A DNA stretch of 64,000 nucleotides, taken from assembly GCA_019914995.1 (NCBI GenBank), contig CM034139.1, forward strand, positions 563,001-627,000. The letters are read 5' to 3'. The stretch comes from Acanthochlamys bracteata (taxonomy: Eukaryota > Streptophyta > Magnoliopsida > Pandanales > Velloziaceae). The notes beneath the pieces were generated by a model. The model did no database searches. It saw only the letters and a list, made by a program, of their open reading frames with translations, and was not told the DNA's origin. The translations under genes were made by a program, and so were the position numbers. Shown in pieces: positions 45,803 to 57,443 of the stretch; position 1 is the stretch's first letter, and each line of letters opens with the position of its first letter.

Positions 45803-46534
45803 CATGGTTGTTAAAATTCCGATTTAAATTTTAAAATCTTACGATTTTACATCAACAAAACGATCCTACTTGATACAAGATCCCGACTTTACTTCAAATC
45901 TGTAAGATCCCGATTTTATTCCTAAAATCCTTAAGATTCCGATTTTACTTGCGATTTTACGATTTCAGGTTATAAAAAATTTTCATGAATCAGAAGAGCT
46001 CTCGAAGATTTTGAATGAAGCTGAAATAGCTAAAGAGTTCGTTTGTAGCGTGTGCAGTTGTGTTTAGTTTATTTTGTGAGGGATTTATTATTAGAACAAA
46101 ATATTTTTTGTATGGTAGTATTTTGAATTATATTTTTTCTCTTTATTTTGAGGCGATAAAGACGGATTGTTTGATTATATAAAGAATTAGATTTTCTAAA
46201 TATGGTATAAGTGCACATTTACAAATAATGACATAATATATAAAGATATTGTGATAATGACCTAAATGAATATAAAGAACTGTTAATGATATAGCTATCT
46301 GAACTATAAATATGAACATTGTTAATCTATTACATTAAGATGAAATATAAAAAAAATTATATATTTAATTTTCAATAATTTTAATAAGTACTATTTAAAA
46401 ATTTAAAAGCAATAAATAAATTTGTGAAAAAATTATCGAAAAAGTAAAATCTTACGATCTTACTTAAACTTCCGATTTTACGATCCTACACAAGCGAAAC
46501 GATCCTATATAAATTTCCAATCCTGACAACCTTG
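45803..46534. mobile_element. hAT-like element, 732 bp, perfect 8-bp target duplication
   Basis: Starts CATGGTTGTTAAAATTCCG and ends TTTCCAATCCTGACAACCTTG, an imperfect inverted pair. The flanks attctatc (45795-45802) and attctatc (46535-46542) are identical. Subterminal zones repeat short words: gattttacgat, cgatcctac, agatcccgat. No transposase frame. A family distinct from C1 and C2. Confidence 0.88.
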
Positions 46535-46604
46535 ATTCTATCTACTACATCATGAATTCAAAACAATTTACATATAATAAATATCATATAACTATTTGAT
46601 CCTG

Positions 46605-46755
46605 ACAAATAGTCAAGTAAGGTTGCACATGATCTCGCACATAGTCGCACACACAAACATGTGAGATACTTTGTGCATCACTATGTCAGTGACCCTATGC
46701 GACTATGCGTGCCACCTTGTATAACGTGCGAAAATTTGTGACTTTAAGCTCGCTA
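46605..46755. repeat. GTCGCAC-rich segment
   Basis: ctcgcacatagtcgcacaca, tatgcgactatgcgtgcc and similar words recur; compare 7.79 and 26.59 kb. Confidence 0.4.
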
Positions 46756-47179
46756 TATGATCTAATATGATTCGTTTGTCATTATCGATCTTTTTTCTTT
46801 TTGTGTCAAGCAAAGTTCTGAACTGTGTTTTTTTACTTCTCTCTATATCAAACAAATTCTTAGTGGACGTTCTTCAAATTTTCATAAACTATCATAAACT
46901 TCAATAACGAGATGGACACAAAAAAATAACAATGTCAAAGATATCACAACGTATCTCGTGAAGCCATTCTTCTCAAGTAAGTTGGAAAGTTGTTGATGAA
47001 CTCTTAACTTGAGAGTCGGCGGGTTGAGGTTTAGCTAGCAATGTTAAAACAAAAAAAATTTTGAAAGCGAGTTTATAAAAAGTTTTGCAGAAAAAATACT
47101 ATAGACAACTTAAAGATTTGAATTTACAATATTTGAATCATTTGACAAAAAATGAGTGAAAATATAATAAATAGATTAC
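46756..47179. other. Intergenic DNA, no gene seen
   Basis: No coding frame or defined repeat. Confidence 0.4.
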
Positions 47180-47182
47180 CGA

Positions 47183-47395
47183 CACAAAGGGCTTATTTAC
47201 CAACCACATTTTTTTCAAATTCACTTTTAATACAAAATAAATATAAAATATAAAATAAATTTTATATCAAAAATTAATTTTTAATACACAATAAATATAA
47301 GAAAACTTTTTTTTATAAAATATTTTTAAGTTTTAATTTTATTCTTAAACTCACTTTAAAAAAATGAGTTAACTTCAAGATAAATACGCCCAAAG
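47183..47395. mobile_element. MITE of family B
   Basis: Ends agggcttatttacc and taaatacgccca are inverted; the A/T interior matches the 28.66-kb copy. A further similar stretch follows to about 47650 but its ends are unclear. Confidence 0.6.
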
Positions 47396-47982
47396 CAAGA
47401 GTAGATGTTGCTTATTTAAAAAATAAAAATATCATATTTTATAGTTCTACTTGGAGTTTTTTTTAATAAGTTTAAAAATTAAATTAAAATATAAAATATT
47501 TAATAAAAAATAAATTTATATATTAATTTTGTATTAATAGTAAGTTTTAAAATTAAATTATAAAGAAAAATTTTGATAGAAAAAATATTTTAACTTTTTT
47601 ATTTATTTTATATTAAAAATAAATTTAAAAAATAGAGTTTGGGTGCTAGTAAAACGCGCAATTAACATATCGGAAAGTTATGTCGTTTCTATTATTTTAT
47701 TTATGTTTTCATTTAGCTATCTACGGCTGTCGTGTACGTGGTGTTTTTGTATTGTAGTAGTAATTATTTACAGTATACAAGAAAGATAACCTTTCAACAT
47801 ATTTGATTTTTTTTTTTTTTGAAGATTCGAGTCAACTGATCATATTCTTGTATATTATGTATAAAATTCTTTAAAAAAATGTTACAAATTTAAAAATATT
47901 TTTGTAATTTAAAAGTTAAACTTTTAAATTATTTCAAATATGGCGTAAGATCGATGTAAAAATTTTTATCCATTATTTTAAG

Positions 47983-48848
47983 TAGGGGTAACAATTTAGA
48001 TTTGTGGGTCAGTTTTGGGTCGACTTATGAGTCAAATTCGTTCAACCCTAATATAACTTATGAATTTATATAGGTCAAAATTGTCTAATCCTAATCCAAC
48101 CAATAACCGGATTAAATTCGAATTGACCTATTTAATAATTAAAATTATTAATTTTAATTCTATATTTTTAATATTCAAAAAAATTATAAGATCAGTTGTA
48201 ACGAAAGTACACGATGTTCTTAATGATGTGATATACTGAATGCCTATCAAAATGTGCATTTTTTGGAATCTTTATCGGTCCTTAAAATATCCAAAAAATT
48301 TTATTTTAATTTTTTAAAAATATTTGTTGACAGCTTGAAATTTTATGATTATAAATATATACTAATAATTTTGATAAAATTTTGATAAACATAGCTATTT
48401 TGTTAAAAAATTTTATACGAAATTCAAATTCGTCATTACATAAATACCTACATAATAATACTTTCGATAATATTATAATTCTCATCTTACACTATTTTAC
48501 TAAAATATAAAAATAATAATTAATTATAAATACAGATATAATTTAATAATTTATAAATTATTATTATAAATTATTTTTATTGTAAATATTTTAATATATA
48601 GAAAGAAAAAATCAAATATTATTCTTTTAAAATATGATAATTCAATTAGTAGGTCAATTTTGGATTAACCGGATCGATCTATTTAGTAATCAGGTCCAAT
48701 TCGTTCAACCCTAACTCAACTCATATATTTATTCGGGCCAAATTTTTTAACCCTAATTTTGATTAAATGGAGCAGTTTTAGACCGCGTTGGGTCTCGTTT
48801 TCGGATCGGATCATATATTATTATATCTAACTTTTAGGTAGTATCCTA
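47983..48848. mobile_element. hAT-like MITE-related element (family C1), enlarged
   Basis: Starts TAGGGGTAACAATTTAGA, ends near AGTATCCTA. Both ends carry the C1 words (gggtcgacttatgag, caaccctaatataac; gatcggatcata). The middle, about 48180-48600, is unrelated A/T-rich DNA and may be an insertion. No matching 8-bp flanks found. Confidence 0.55.
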
Positions 48849-49056
48849 TTTTTTTATTTACCGTCATAAATTTTTATTTTTAATTTTAAATTAGAAGGCA
48901 TGTTTTGAAAATTGAAGATATTGTTTATTTTTATTTGGCAAGATTGTTAACTATTGGAATTTGAAAAGAACAAATTTGATAAAGAATAGTAAACTTGTCG
49001 CACCACATGAAATACACTACACTGCTATTTTTTGCAATCCCATCCCATCCCATCCC

Positions 49057-52000
49057 ATGCCGCCTTCTCTTCTCCTCACCACCGTCAGCTCCTCCTCTTT
49101 TACTCTTCTCCCTCATTCCCTCAAATTAATCAACTGCCACTCCTCTTCTTCTTCTTCTTCTTCTTCAAATCCATCGCAGCCTACCGGTGCCGGGGACCGA
49201 GTCAAGATTCCGGCGGCGCCATGGACACGTGGCCCTGTCTATCTGCCCTCCTCTGACGTCATCGACTTCTCTCGTCTTCGAAGAAAGAAGCAAGATTCCG
49301 GCCGCGTTGATCAAGATGATAACTCGCTTACTGGAGGTGTCCGCGGTGGACGGAGCCGGAAGGCGATGCGTGAAATTATCCGAAACATCAACAAATTAAG
49401 AGATAACAAAGATGGGTTCGAAGAAATGGAAGAGGATTTCGAGTTTATTGATCGGTTGGAAGGTGCAATTGCTAATGGTGGAGATGGTGATTTGCAGAAG
49501 ATGAAAATGCCGTGGGCGAAAGGGGAAGGGAAGATGAGGATGGTGTTTCCGAGGGAGAAGAAAGAGCGGGTGGCGACGATGGCGGAGGCGGTTTTGTCGA
49601 CAGAGGATTTGGGAAGGTTGAGAAGTGAAGCTAGGGGAATTAGGAAGTGGGTCAGGGCAAAGAAGGCTGGGATCACGCAGGAGGTAGTCGATGAGATACG
49701 GAGGATGTGGAGGAGTGTGGAGCTTGCTATGGTCAAGGTTGTTGAGCCGCTCTCCCGCAATATGGACAGAGCTAGGGAGATTGCAGAGGTCTGTCCTGTT
49801 TTTCCTCACCCTTTGTCATTTGGTTTGATAGCATAAAATCCACCTGATTTAAACTTTAAGTTGTTTAAATGGGTCTATAACTTTTAAGTTCTACCATGTA
49901 TTAAACAGTCAAATATCAATGCAGGCGTTCTCTGCTTATTTAATGCTTATCTTCAATCGTGCTTATGTAAAGTGCTATTATATAAATAGGTGATGGTGTC
50001 ATATAAGCTTGCAAAGCATTTAGTATGTTGTGTTGTTGGCAGTCCATACCCTTTGATTTCACCTTGGTTCTGACCATTCAGGCATATATCTACACTAACT
50101 CATCTCGTGCTACTGGCATTTCATGTTGGTTTGCCAATCTATGTCATAAATTTTCAAGTAATTCTTTCTATATTACTTTTCATGCAAGATCTTTCCTCCT
50201 TTCGTTTAATGATTAGTCCAGTTCATGCTTCTGATAAGTATGTCCTGCCAAATTCTGTATAACTTATCTATTCAGAGAACAAGATTCATGTATGGTAACT
50301 TTAGATCCATCTAAAGCTACATCTTTTTCCTATTTTCCCAGACAAAAACTGGTGGGTTAGTTGTATGGTGTAGGAAAGATAAGCTCGTCATTTATAGAGG
50401 GAATGACTATCAATGTGGTAGACATTCTACGTTTGATGTTGAAGAAGCAACATCCTTATCCAAATGCAATTCTCACAAATCGCATGATCATAAATATACT
50501 TTTCCTCTTAAACATGATGAAACCACAAGTGGGTCGGCTTTTCAATCTGATCTGGAGAAAGAAAATTCATCAAGCTTGGATTTTGAATTACTTGGAGATA
50601 TTGAGTTGGTTAATGGAACATTGTACGAGAGAGAAGCAAACCGATTATTGGATGGTTTAGGTCCTCGCTTCATTGATTGGTGGTGGAAGAAGCCCTTGCC
50701 GTAGATGCAGACTTGCTTGCTGAAGTTGTTCCTGGATTTAGACCTCCATTTAGGAGGTGCCCTCCAGGAATGAAATCAAAGTTGAAAGATAATGAAATAA
50801 CATACTTGCGGAAGCTTGCTCAACCTTTACCTACTCACTTTGCCCTAGGTATAGTGATGCCCTTGACTTTAATTGTGTTGCAAACTGCTTTATGTTTGTC
50901 CACTTCAATATGCATTCATAACATATATTAGGTTGTTTAGGAAAGCTTTTCCCAAAAGCTTATTATCATTTTTCCATTTCATGTTTTTCAATATACTTTT
51001 TATGAATATATAGAGAATTTATTTAAAAATTTAAAAAATATAGAAAAATTCTACGTAGTAAGACCTTTTTATTGCTTATTTTTATTTTTTTTTGAGATAA
51101 AAAAAAATCTCGTTTCTCAAAATGGACAAAAGTATCCTTCATTACACAAAAACACCATTTTATAAGTACTCCCAAACGCCCCCATAGTCTCTTTGTATCC
51201 AGATGAGATTGATTGGGTGTTTTAATAGTCCTTCTATTCTTGTCCCAGGTAAAAACACGAAACTTCAAGGTTTAGCTGCTGCTATTATCAAGCTATGGGA
51301 GAAATGCCCCATTGCAAAGATTGCTGTCAAAGTGGGACTAGAAAATTCCAGCAATCAACAGATGTCTTTGGAGTTGAAGGTAAATCCATTTCCTATTAGT
51401 TATAGTAGTAGCCTTATTCAGCCAAATCTTATCCATTAAGGGTTCGCTATATGGATACTTCTGTATATAAAAAAAAAAAATCTCCCATGTCATGAAAATT
51501 TTGACAAGATTTTACAGGAGCTTCAAATCTATAACCCGATCCTCCTCTTTTACCCCGGCTTGGGACCAAGACATGAAAGAAACCAGCAAAGTGTAGTTAA
51601 TCATATTAGCTTAGTGTTGTAAATATCAAGGCTGTGTTTGGATTTATTGTTCATAGTAGAGGTTGGAAATGTACTTCACAGAAGTACAACTGATGAAAGG
51701 AGCTCGTAATTACATCTTCATTTTGCTTTTTTTTTTTTAAAAAAAATTTTCTTCTCTTTGGAGAAGCACCTAACCATGAATGCCCTATTCTTAGCTTATT
51801 GTAATACCTTACATAGCTTTTTAACGAAAATCATGAAGTACCAAAATGCAAACGCTCTATACCCCCTATGTCTCAGACATTCTTAGCTTATTGTGATTGT
51901 AATACCTTTGATAGTTTTTTAAAGATAAATTATAAAGTACCAAAATGTAAAGCGCCGTATACACACTATGTCTCAGCCATCTAGTTCTATGCAGCTTTTT

Positions 52001-55000
52001 TTCACTTACCTTCCTCTCACTTTGTTGATCCTGCTATTCGCCATGGCATGCTGTCAACCTGCCATTGCGATCCTAGAAGCCCAAAGATCATTTAGGAAAA
52101 CTTAGAAAAGAAACCTAAGTTGTTTCTGTTACCTCAAATACGTTAATTCGTAATGCATAGGTATTACTGCTAAGTTTCTCTTTCAATTAAGCTGGTTGAT
52201 ATTAAAATATCAGCTACTTTGGAAAATAACTTTCTTATTAGTGGCCCAGACGATGATGATATTGCACTATACCTTGCAACATAGCACAATGGTGGGAAAA
52301 GATTCATATAGTCTGATCCCACCTATTGGGATCAGATGGGACTGGCTATAATTTATCTATTGCGTAACTTTTTCTCAATAATTTTCAGGTTTTCTCTAGA
52401 TTGATCACTTTCAGAACTTCTCTACTATATGTGTTCATTCATCATCTGAAGTGCAGGATTTTCATTAAGCATTTTAGAAGTTTGAAGCTTGCATGCGCTT
52501 GACACAGAAGCTCATGAATGCAGCGTCTGACAGGAGGGATTCTGATATTGAGGAACAAGTTTTTTATTCTCTTGTATAGAGGCAAAGATTTCCTACCTGT
52601 TGCAGTAGAAAACTCTATCTTTGAGAGAGAAAAGGAACTTGATCACTATCACTTGCTGGAGGAAGAAGCTCGATTGAACACTGTTCGAGAATATCATGTC
52701 AATGAAGAGTCCAAATCTCTTCCCAGTGAAGTTGGGAGCTTCACTGAATTTCATGATATTCAAGCAAACTACTGTTCCTTGAAAAGTAGTTTTTCTGAGG
52801 AGCAGGTTGAGGTAGAGGCTGAAAAGCTAAATTTAGAGAAGCAAATAAAAGAGCAAGAGCGCAGACTTTTCATTGTATGGCCTATCTTGCATTATTTGCT
52901 CCTGGTCTTGTGATTGCTAAAATCCAATGAGGTTGCTGGTTTAAAGCTAGTTTACATTTTTGTTCTTTTGACATCTCGCAGCTTAATGCAAAAATTGAAA
53001 AATCGGAGAAGGTGTTGACTAAGATTACGTCTTCATGGAACCCTTCAACACAGAATGCAGACCAGGAATTGCTAACAGATGAAGAACGGCAAACTTTAAG
53101 AAATATAGGTCTGAAGATGGATGAGTTTTTGTTGTTAGGTATGCACATACATTGTCTTGCATTATCTAGTGTAATTGCTTAGTAGATAGTTATGTTATTC
53201 GAGGTTCCTATCCAAAGCACTGAATAATGTTTTATAACTAAGATCTAGAGATTCTGGACAGTTCTTGCTTAAGTCTATTGATCTTGTCAATGTTTCTATA
53301 GGAAGACGTGGTATATATGATGGCGTTATAGGAAGCATACACCAGCACTGGAAACACAGGGAAGTCGTGAAAGTGATTACCATGCAAAAAGCAGTTTTAC
53401 AGGTGAACTACACAGCAAGGTTGCTTGAGATTGAGAGCGGAGGCGTCTTAGTGGCCGTAGAAAAGACAAGGAAAGGTCATGCTATTATAATTTACAGGGG
53501 AAAGAACTATAGCCATCCACTGAAGCTGCTACCAGAAAACCTCCTCACAAAGCGAGAAGCATTGCAGAGATCTATAGAAATCCAGCGTCGAGGGGTAACT
53601 TACATTTTACTTCCATGTTACATATTATCATCATTAGACTTGTTAAATTGATCATTTAGCTAAGATTAACCTTATGTCCAGGTTAGCTCAGTCTAGTCTC
53701 AGTATGAGGCATCTTCTCATTTAGTTAATTCCTTCACTAAAGTTAGCGTTTTCAACATGTAATGATATCTGTCAAGTACCATACCTATAAAAATCAGGTT
53801 CAATTTCATCTAAACTAGTTGTATGCCCAGTGCTCCTCATGGGTAGATCTTTGGAAAGGTTTAATAATGCATGTTTCTACAAATTTTCAATAATGATATT
53901 ATTCATGTTAATACATGTTCATTCTGTCTAATCTAGAATAATTGTTAAATATTTTCATCAGAAATACTCATACATCTTTCTCAATAAAGTAAAAGGAAGA
54001 GTTGAAGACAAGTGAAATTTTACCTAAGAGTTAAAAAGAAAACCATAAAATTATTTATTTTGAGAAACTAGAAAATAGATTCATAAAAGGTGAGATTCAT
54101 TATCACCATCTGTTCCTTAACACTAAAGTCTTTAGCCAGCTCTCTTCTACTTGGAACTCCAAATTCTGCTAACAATAGTGGTCAGTCATTGGTGTATATC
54201 ATGGATCACCTTTATGTAATGCTTCATATGTTTCTTCTCGAAGTCGAATAGTAAAAATAAAAGAAGAAGAAGAAGGATATTGCACGTAGAAAGCCTTGAA
54301 ATTGCAATCTCCCAGCTTTCTCTGTTTTTAAGAAATAGAAACTGAAATTTTTACAGACTGTTTGGTACAAGATTTAAACTAAGATGAAAGTGAAAATGAA
54401 AGTGAAGAGTAGTCATTTAATTTTACCGTATTTGGATATATTAGTAAGATCAATGACTTAACTCTATTTGGATAGAAGATGAAATGAATGAGTAATGAAG
54501 ATGAACTTCTGATAAAAGACTCAAATATTATTTTTGAGTTATATTAATCAAAATTTTTAAATCATATAAAATTTATCAGTATTATTTTAAATTAGTTTTC
54601 ATAATAAAATTTAGATCAATTTTTTTAATATAATTGAAATTAATATAGATGTAATTTCACAAAAATAAATTAATTATTTAATATAAAAATTGATCAGTTA
54701 GTAAAATATATAAAGTAAATTCTTATAATAAAATTAATTGAAAGTAAGTAAATATACAAATTATAAGTTCTTATAATAAAATACAGCACATGCTAATTTC
54801 TTAGAACTTTTAAAAAATTTTAAATTTTTTTCAAAAAATAGAAAAGTTTAGAAGTTAATTTAATCTCGCTTACACTCCAATATTGAATGTAAGCATTTCA
54901 TCCTCCATAAGATTCAAAACAGAAGAAACTTAAATCTTCATTCATCTTAATGAAAGTTTGCTAAACAAGATTAGTAGAGATGAACTAGTTAACTTCATCT

Positions 55001-56566
55001 CAAATCACCTCCTTTATAGCATGTTTGGGGGAGCTTTTCTTCCCCAACTTTTCATTTCACGTTTCCTAATAAATTTCTAGAATATTCTACAGAATGTAAA
55101 AAAAATTTAAAAGTGCAGAAAAATTCTACGTCGTGAAATCTTCTTATTAGTGAATTATTATTATTTTTTTAAGTAAAAAAAGTAGGGCTCGTTTTTTAAA
55201 AATTTCCAAAATATTCCTTTTTTTTTAAAAGCTCCTTTTCAATAAGCACTCCCAAACATCCCCTAATCTCCATCCAAACACTATGTTAGGGTGAACGATC
55301 TAAAGGTTAAATTGTGCTGTCTTTTATACCAAAAATGAGTAATGGAAAGATGCTTTGTCTTCCATTAATTACTTGGTCTACTAATTTATTAGAGTATTGA
55401 ATGGGGAGATAAAAAGATCATAATTAATGGAAGTAAATAAATACATTGCTGAAAAGTTTTCTTTTGTTTTTTTTTCAAAGAATAGGAAATGACATAATTT
55501 TTAGAGGGCGCATGGGATTGCTTTTGAAATAGAGTTTTTCTGGAATTGAGGATATTTTTGTCTATTTTGAAAAACAAGCTTTACTTTTTTATTTCAAAAA
55601 AATAATAAAAATAAGCAATAAAAAGATCTTACTGCGTAGAATTTTTCTATATTTTCTAAATTTTTAAATAAATTTTCTAAATGCTTATAAAAAAATGTAT
55701 TTAAATACATGAACTGAAAAATTAAAAAGGTGTTTTCCTGAAATCTTTGCCAAACGCATTAAAGCATTTAATTGCTTACAGTATGCTTATAGAGTTTTAC
55801 TTCTAACGTACACATATCTTTTAAAGAAAAGGTGAATCATCTTGAAAACAGAGAAACATAAGATATGAAGAATTATAAAGAATGTGCCAGAAGTAAGGAT
55901 TATATTGAGCGTACAATTCAATACCAGTAAAATTGCAACATAGGTTCCTTTCAATTTATAGAGATTATTAGTTGCATCAGTTAATCGAGTTTATGGTGCA
56001 CTAAAATTTACTGGTTTTCTCTGTTCAGATAATCTATGTTTGGTAAAATGTGTTAGTCTCCGGTGGTATTTTTCCTTATTTACCTGCTGTTGGAAAAGAT
56101 GTTGTTCAAGGAAAGCCAAAGCCGTCGTTGCACTTTTTTATGTACTACTGTATAGTTTAGAATTGATAATAACAGATGAAAAATCTTCTGACATTAAACC
56201 ATTCCTAAATGTCAAATGCGTTCTTAAGATTGCTACTTGTTGAGGTTGCTAGTTCTGAACATTGCTAGTAGTGGCAATATTAACCTTTCCTCAATTTCCA
56301 GTCATTGAAGTTCTTCGCATCTCAGAAGAAACAAGCTGTATGGGAACTGAAAAAGAGACTGGTGAGTTTCGATTACTTTCTGCTTGCTTCCTATTCATTA
56401 ATTGTCTTGGTTACTATGAAGATTTTAAGACTCTCAACAATGACAATCTAAGTTGACCTCAGATTGCCTTTCATGCTCTTTGCAGAATTATTTGGAGGAA
56501 AGATCTAGAAAATTTCTGCTTAAAGAATCGCACAATTTACAGAAGCCCTCTATGACAGAAAGATGA
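49057..56566 (+). CDS. CRM-domain group II intron splicing factor, CRS1-like, with a frameshift
   Basis: Eight exons: 49057-49788, 50342-50848, 51249-51379, 52524-52874, 52982-53138, 53302-53594, 56302-56361, 56486-56566, all with GT-AG introns in matching phase. The N-terminus is Ser-rich and transit-peptide-like, so a chloroplast (or mitochondrial) location is inferred. Three CRM domains, which bind organellar group II introns, are seen: residues about 173-265 (core [17 protein letters not shown]), 394-484 ([27 protein letters not shown]) and 604-695 ([32 protein letters not shown]). DWWWKKPLP and [12 protein letters not shown] fit the CRS1-type subgroup; CFM2/CFM3 are alternatives. Exon lengths sum to 2312, one short of 771 codons: a base is missing near 50700, so the frame hits TAG at 50702 after 364 residues. 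Either the gene is broken here or the sequence has an error; all other exons look well kept. Confidence 0.88.
49789..50341 (+). other. CRM gene intron 1
   Basis: 553 bp, GAG|GTCTGT donor and TTTTCCCAG acceptor. No repeat recognised. Confidence 0.7.
50698..50704 (+). other. Single-base deletion in exon 2 of the CRM gene
   Basis: Upstream frame reads [14 protein letters not shown] and then TAG (50702-50704). The next frame reads [20 protein letters not shown] from 50701 without a break. The family continues P-V-D-A-D-L-L at this place, so one base (a G in CCGGTAGAT) is missing. Confidence 0.85.
50931..51187. mobile_element. Tourist-like MITE (family A) in CRM gene intron 2
   Basis: Ends ggttgtttaggaaagctt and gtactcccaaacgccccc are inverted repeats. 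The core has attctacgtagtaagacc. It fills 257 of the 400 bp of the intron 50849-51248. Confidence 0.75.
51780..51985. repeat. Direct repeat (~100 bp, two copies) in CRM gene intron 3
   Basis: attcttagcttattgtaata ... aagtaccaaaatg ... ctatgtctcag occurs twice in a row in diverged form. The intron spans 51380-52523. Confidence 0.75.
55018..55263. mobile_element. Tourist-like MITE (family A) in CRM gene intron 6
   Basis: Ends agcatgtttgggggagctt and aagcactcccaaacatcccc form the inverted pair. Core attctacgtcgtgaaatctt. Confidence 0.75.
55504..55758. mobile_element. Tourist-like MITE (family A), inverted, with TTA flanks
   Basis: Opposite orientation to the copy 250 bp upstream (core gatcttactgcgtagaatt). 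Flanked by TTA at 55501-55503 and 55759-55761, consistent with a 3-bp Harbinger-type duplication. Confidence 0.7.
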
Positions 56567-57443
56567 ATTTACAAGGAATATAATGGAATTTCCATGGATT
56601 TGTGCATAGTCTAGCTCCTTCGCATTGTTGTGAACAGTTTGTTTTGTTCTACAGTAACTCTTCAGAGAGGAATAGATATTTTAGGCTAGTTAGTTTTAGC
56701 CTGTTGCAGAAAAAGGAGGTTAACGGGAGTTTATGAAACAATTTTGACTGTATATAGAAAAACTCATAACTCCATGTACCATCAACAAAACCTGTAAAAG
56801 AATCCTGGCTGTGAGGCAACTTGTCATCCTCTCTGTTGCAAGTAGAATTCTTGTTTAACAAGATGCGTCAGTTCTTGTAAAGAATTGAGTAACTTAGCAT
56901 TTCAACACATTGTTGATATTCTACAGGTTGCATGAAACGGGCATTGCGATGAATGTCGATGTTTTGCGAGGTACACTGAAAATGGCTATTCAAGATTGAT
57001 CAACGAACTGTATATGAATTATCTACAGGGAGTTCCAGCGTTAGTACAAAATTTATAACACATTACAACTCTTCATAAAAGATGACAAAATTGTGAATAT
57101 TCAACACAAGCCAAAGAATACTGGAAAGATCAAATCTCCATGTTAGATCTGTTGCGATGTTAAGTAGACTAAAATAACCTGGATGTTCAATGATGCTGGA
57201 TCGATGAATAGAAATAATACAGATATACCATTTACAATTACCAGAACCCTGTTAGATCTCACACCCCATCTATCTCAACCAATTCCACGACAAGTCCTGG
57301 TTCTTGGTAGCAAGAACGGCCTTGAAAGGTAAAGCCAAGAGGCACAGGTTGGACTGAGCCTTACTTCTCCACTCATGACCTGAGTATGCCTGAAAACTGT
57401 GACAACCTTGGAGCATAACAAATATTAATGACACTTCTGCAGG
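56567..57443. other. 3' flanks of two convergent genes
   Basis: Between the CRM stop codon and the stop of the minus-strand small gene. It presumably holds both 3' UTRs; no coding frame with family features. Confidence 0.5.

Larger units (their letters stand above)
53595..56301 (+). other. CRM gene intron 6 (2.7 kb), MITE-rich
   Basis: Donor GGG|GTAACT, acceptor TTTCCAG. Contains two family A MITEs in opposite orientation (55.02-55.27 and 55.50-55.76 kb) and other AT-rich filler at 54.35-55.0 kb. No coding exon recognised inside. Confidence 0.75.

Noticed and set aside
49311..49809. Minus-strand frames over CRM exon 1
   Set aside because: Shadow of a GC-balanced coding exon; low-complexity peptides without domains.
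50361..50660. 99-codon frame inside CRM exon 2
   Set aside because: Another frame of exon 2; the CRM words (GGLVVW, YRGNDY) are in the frame starting at 50342, which lacks an ATG.
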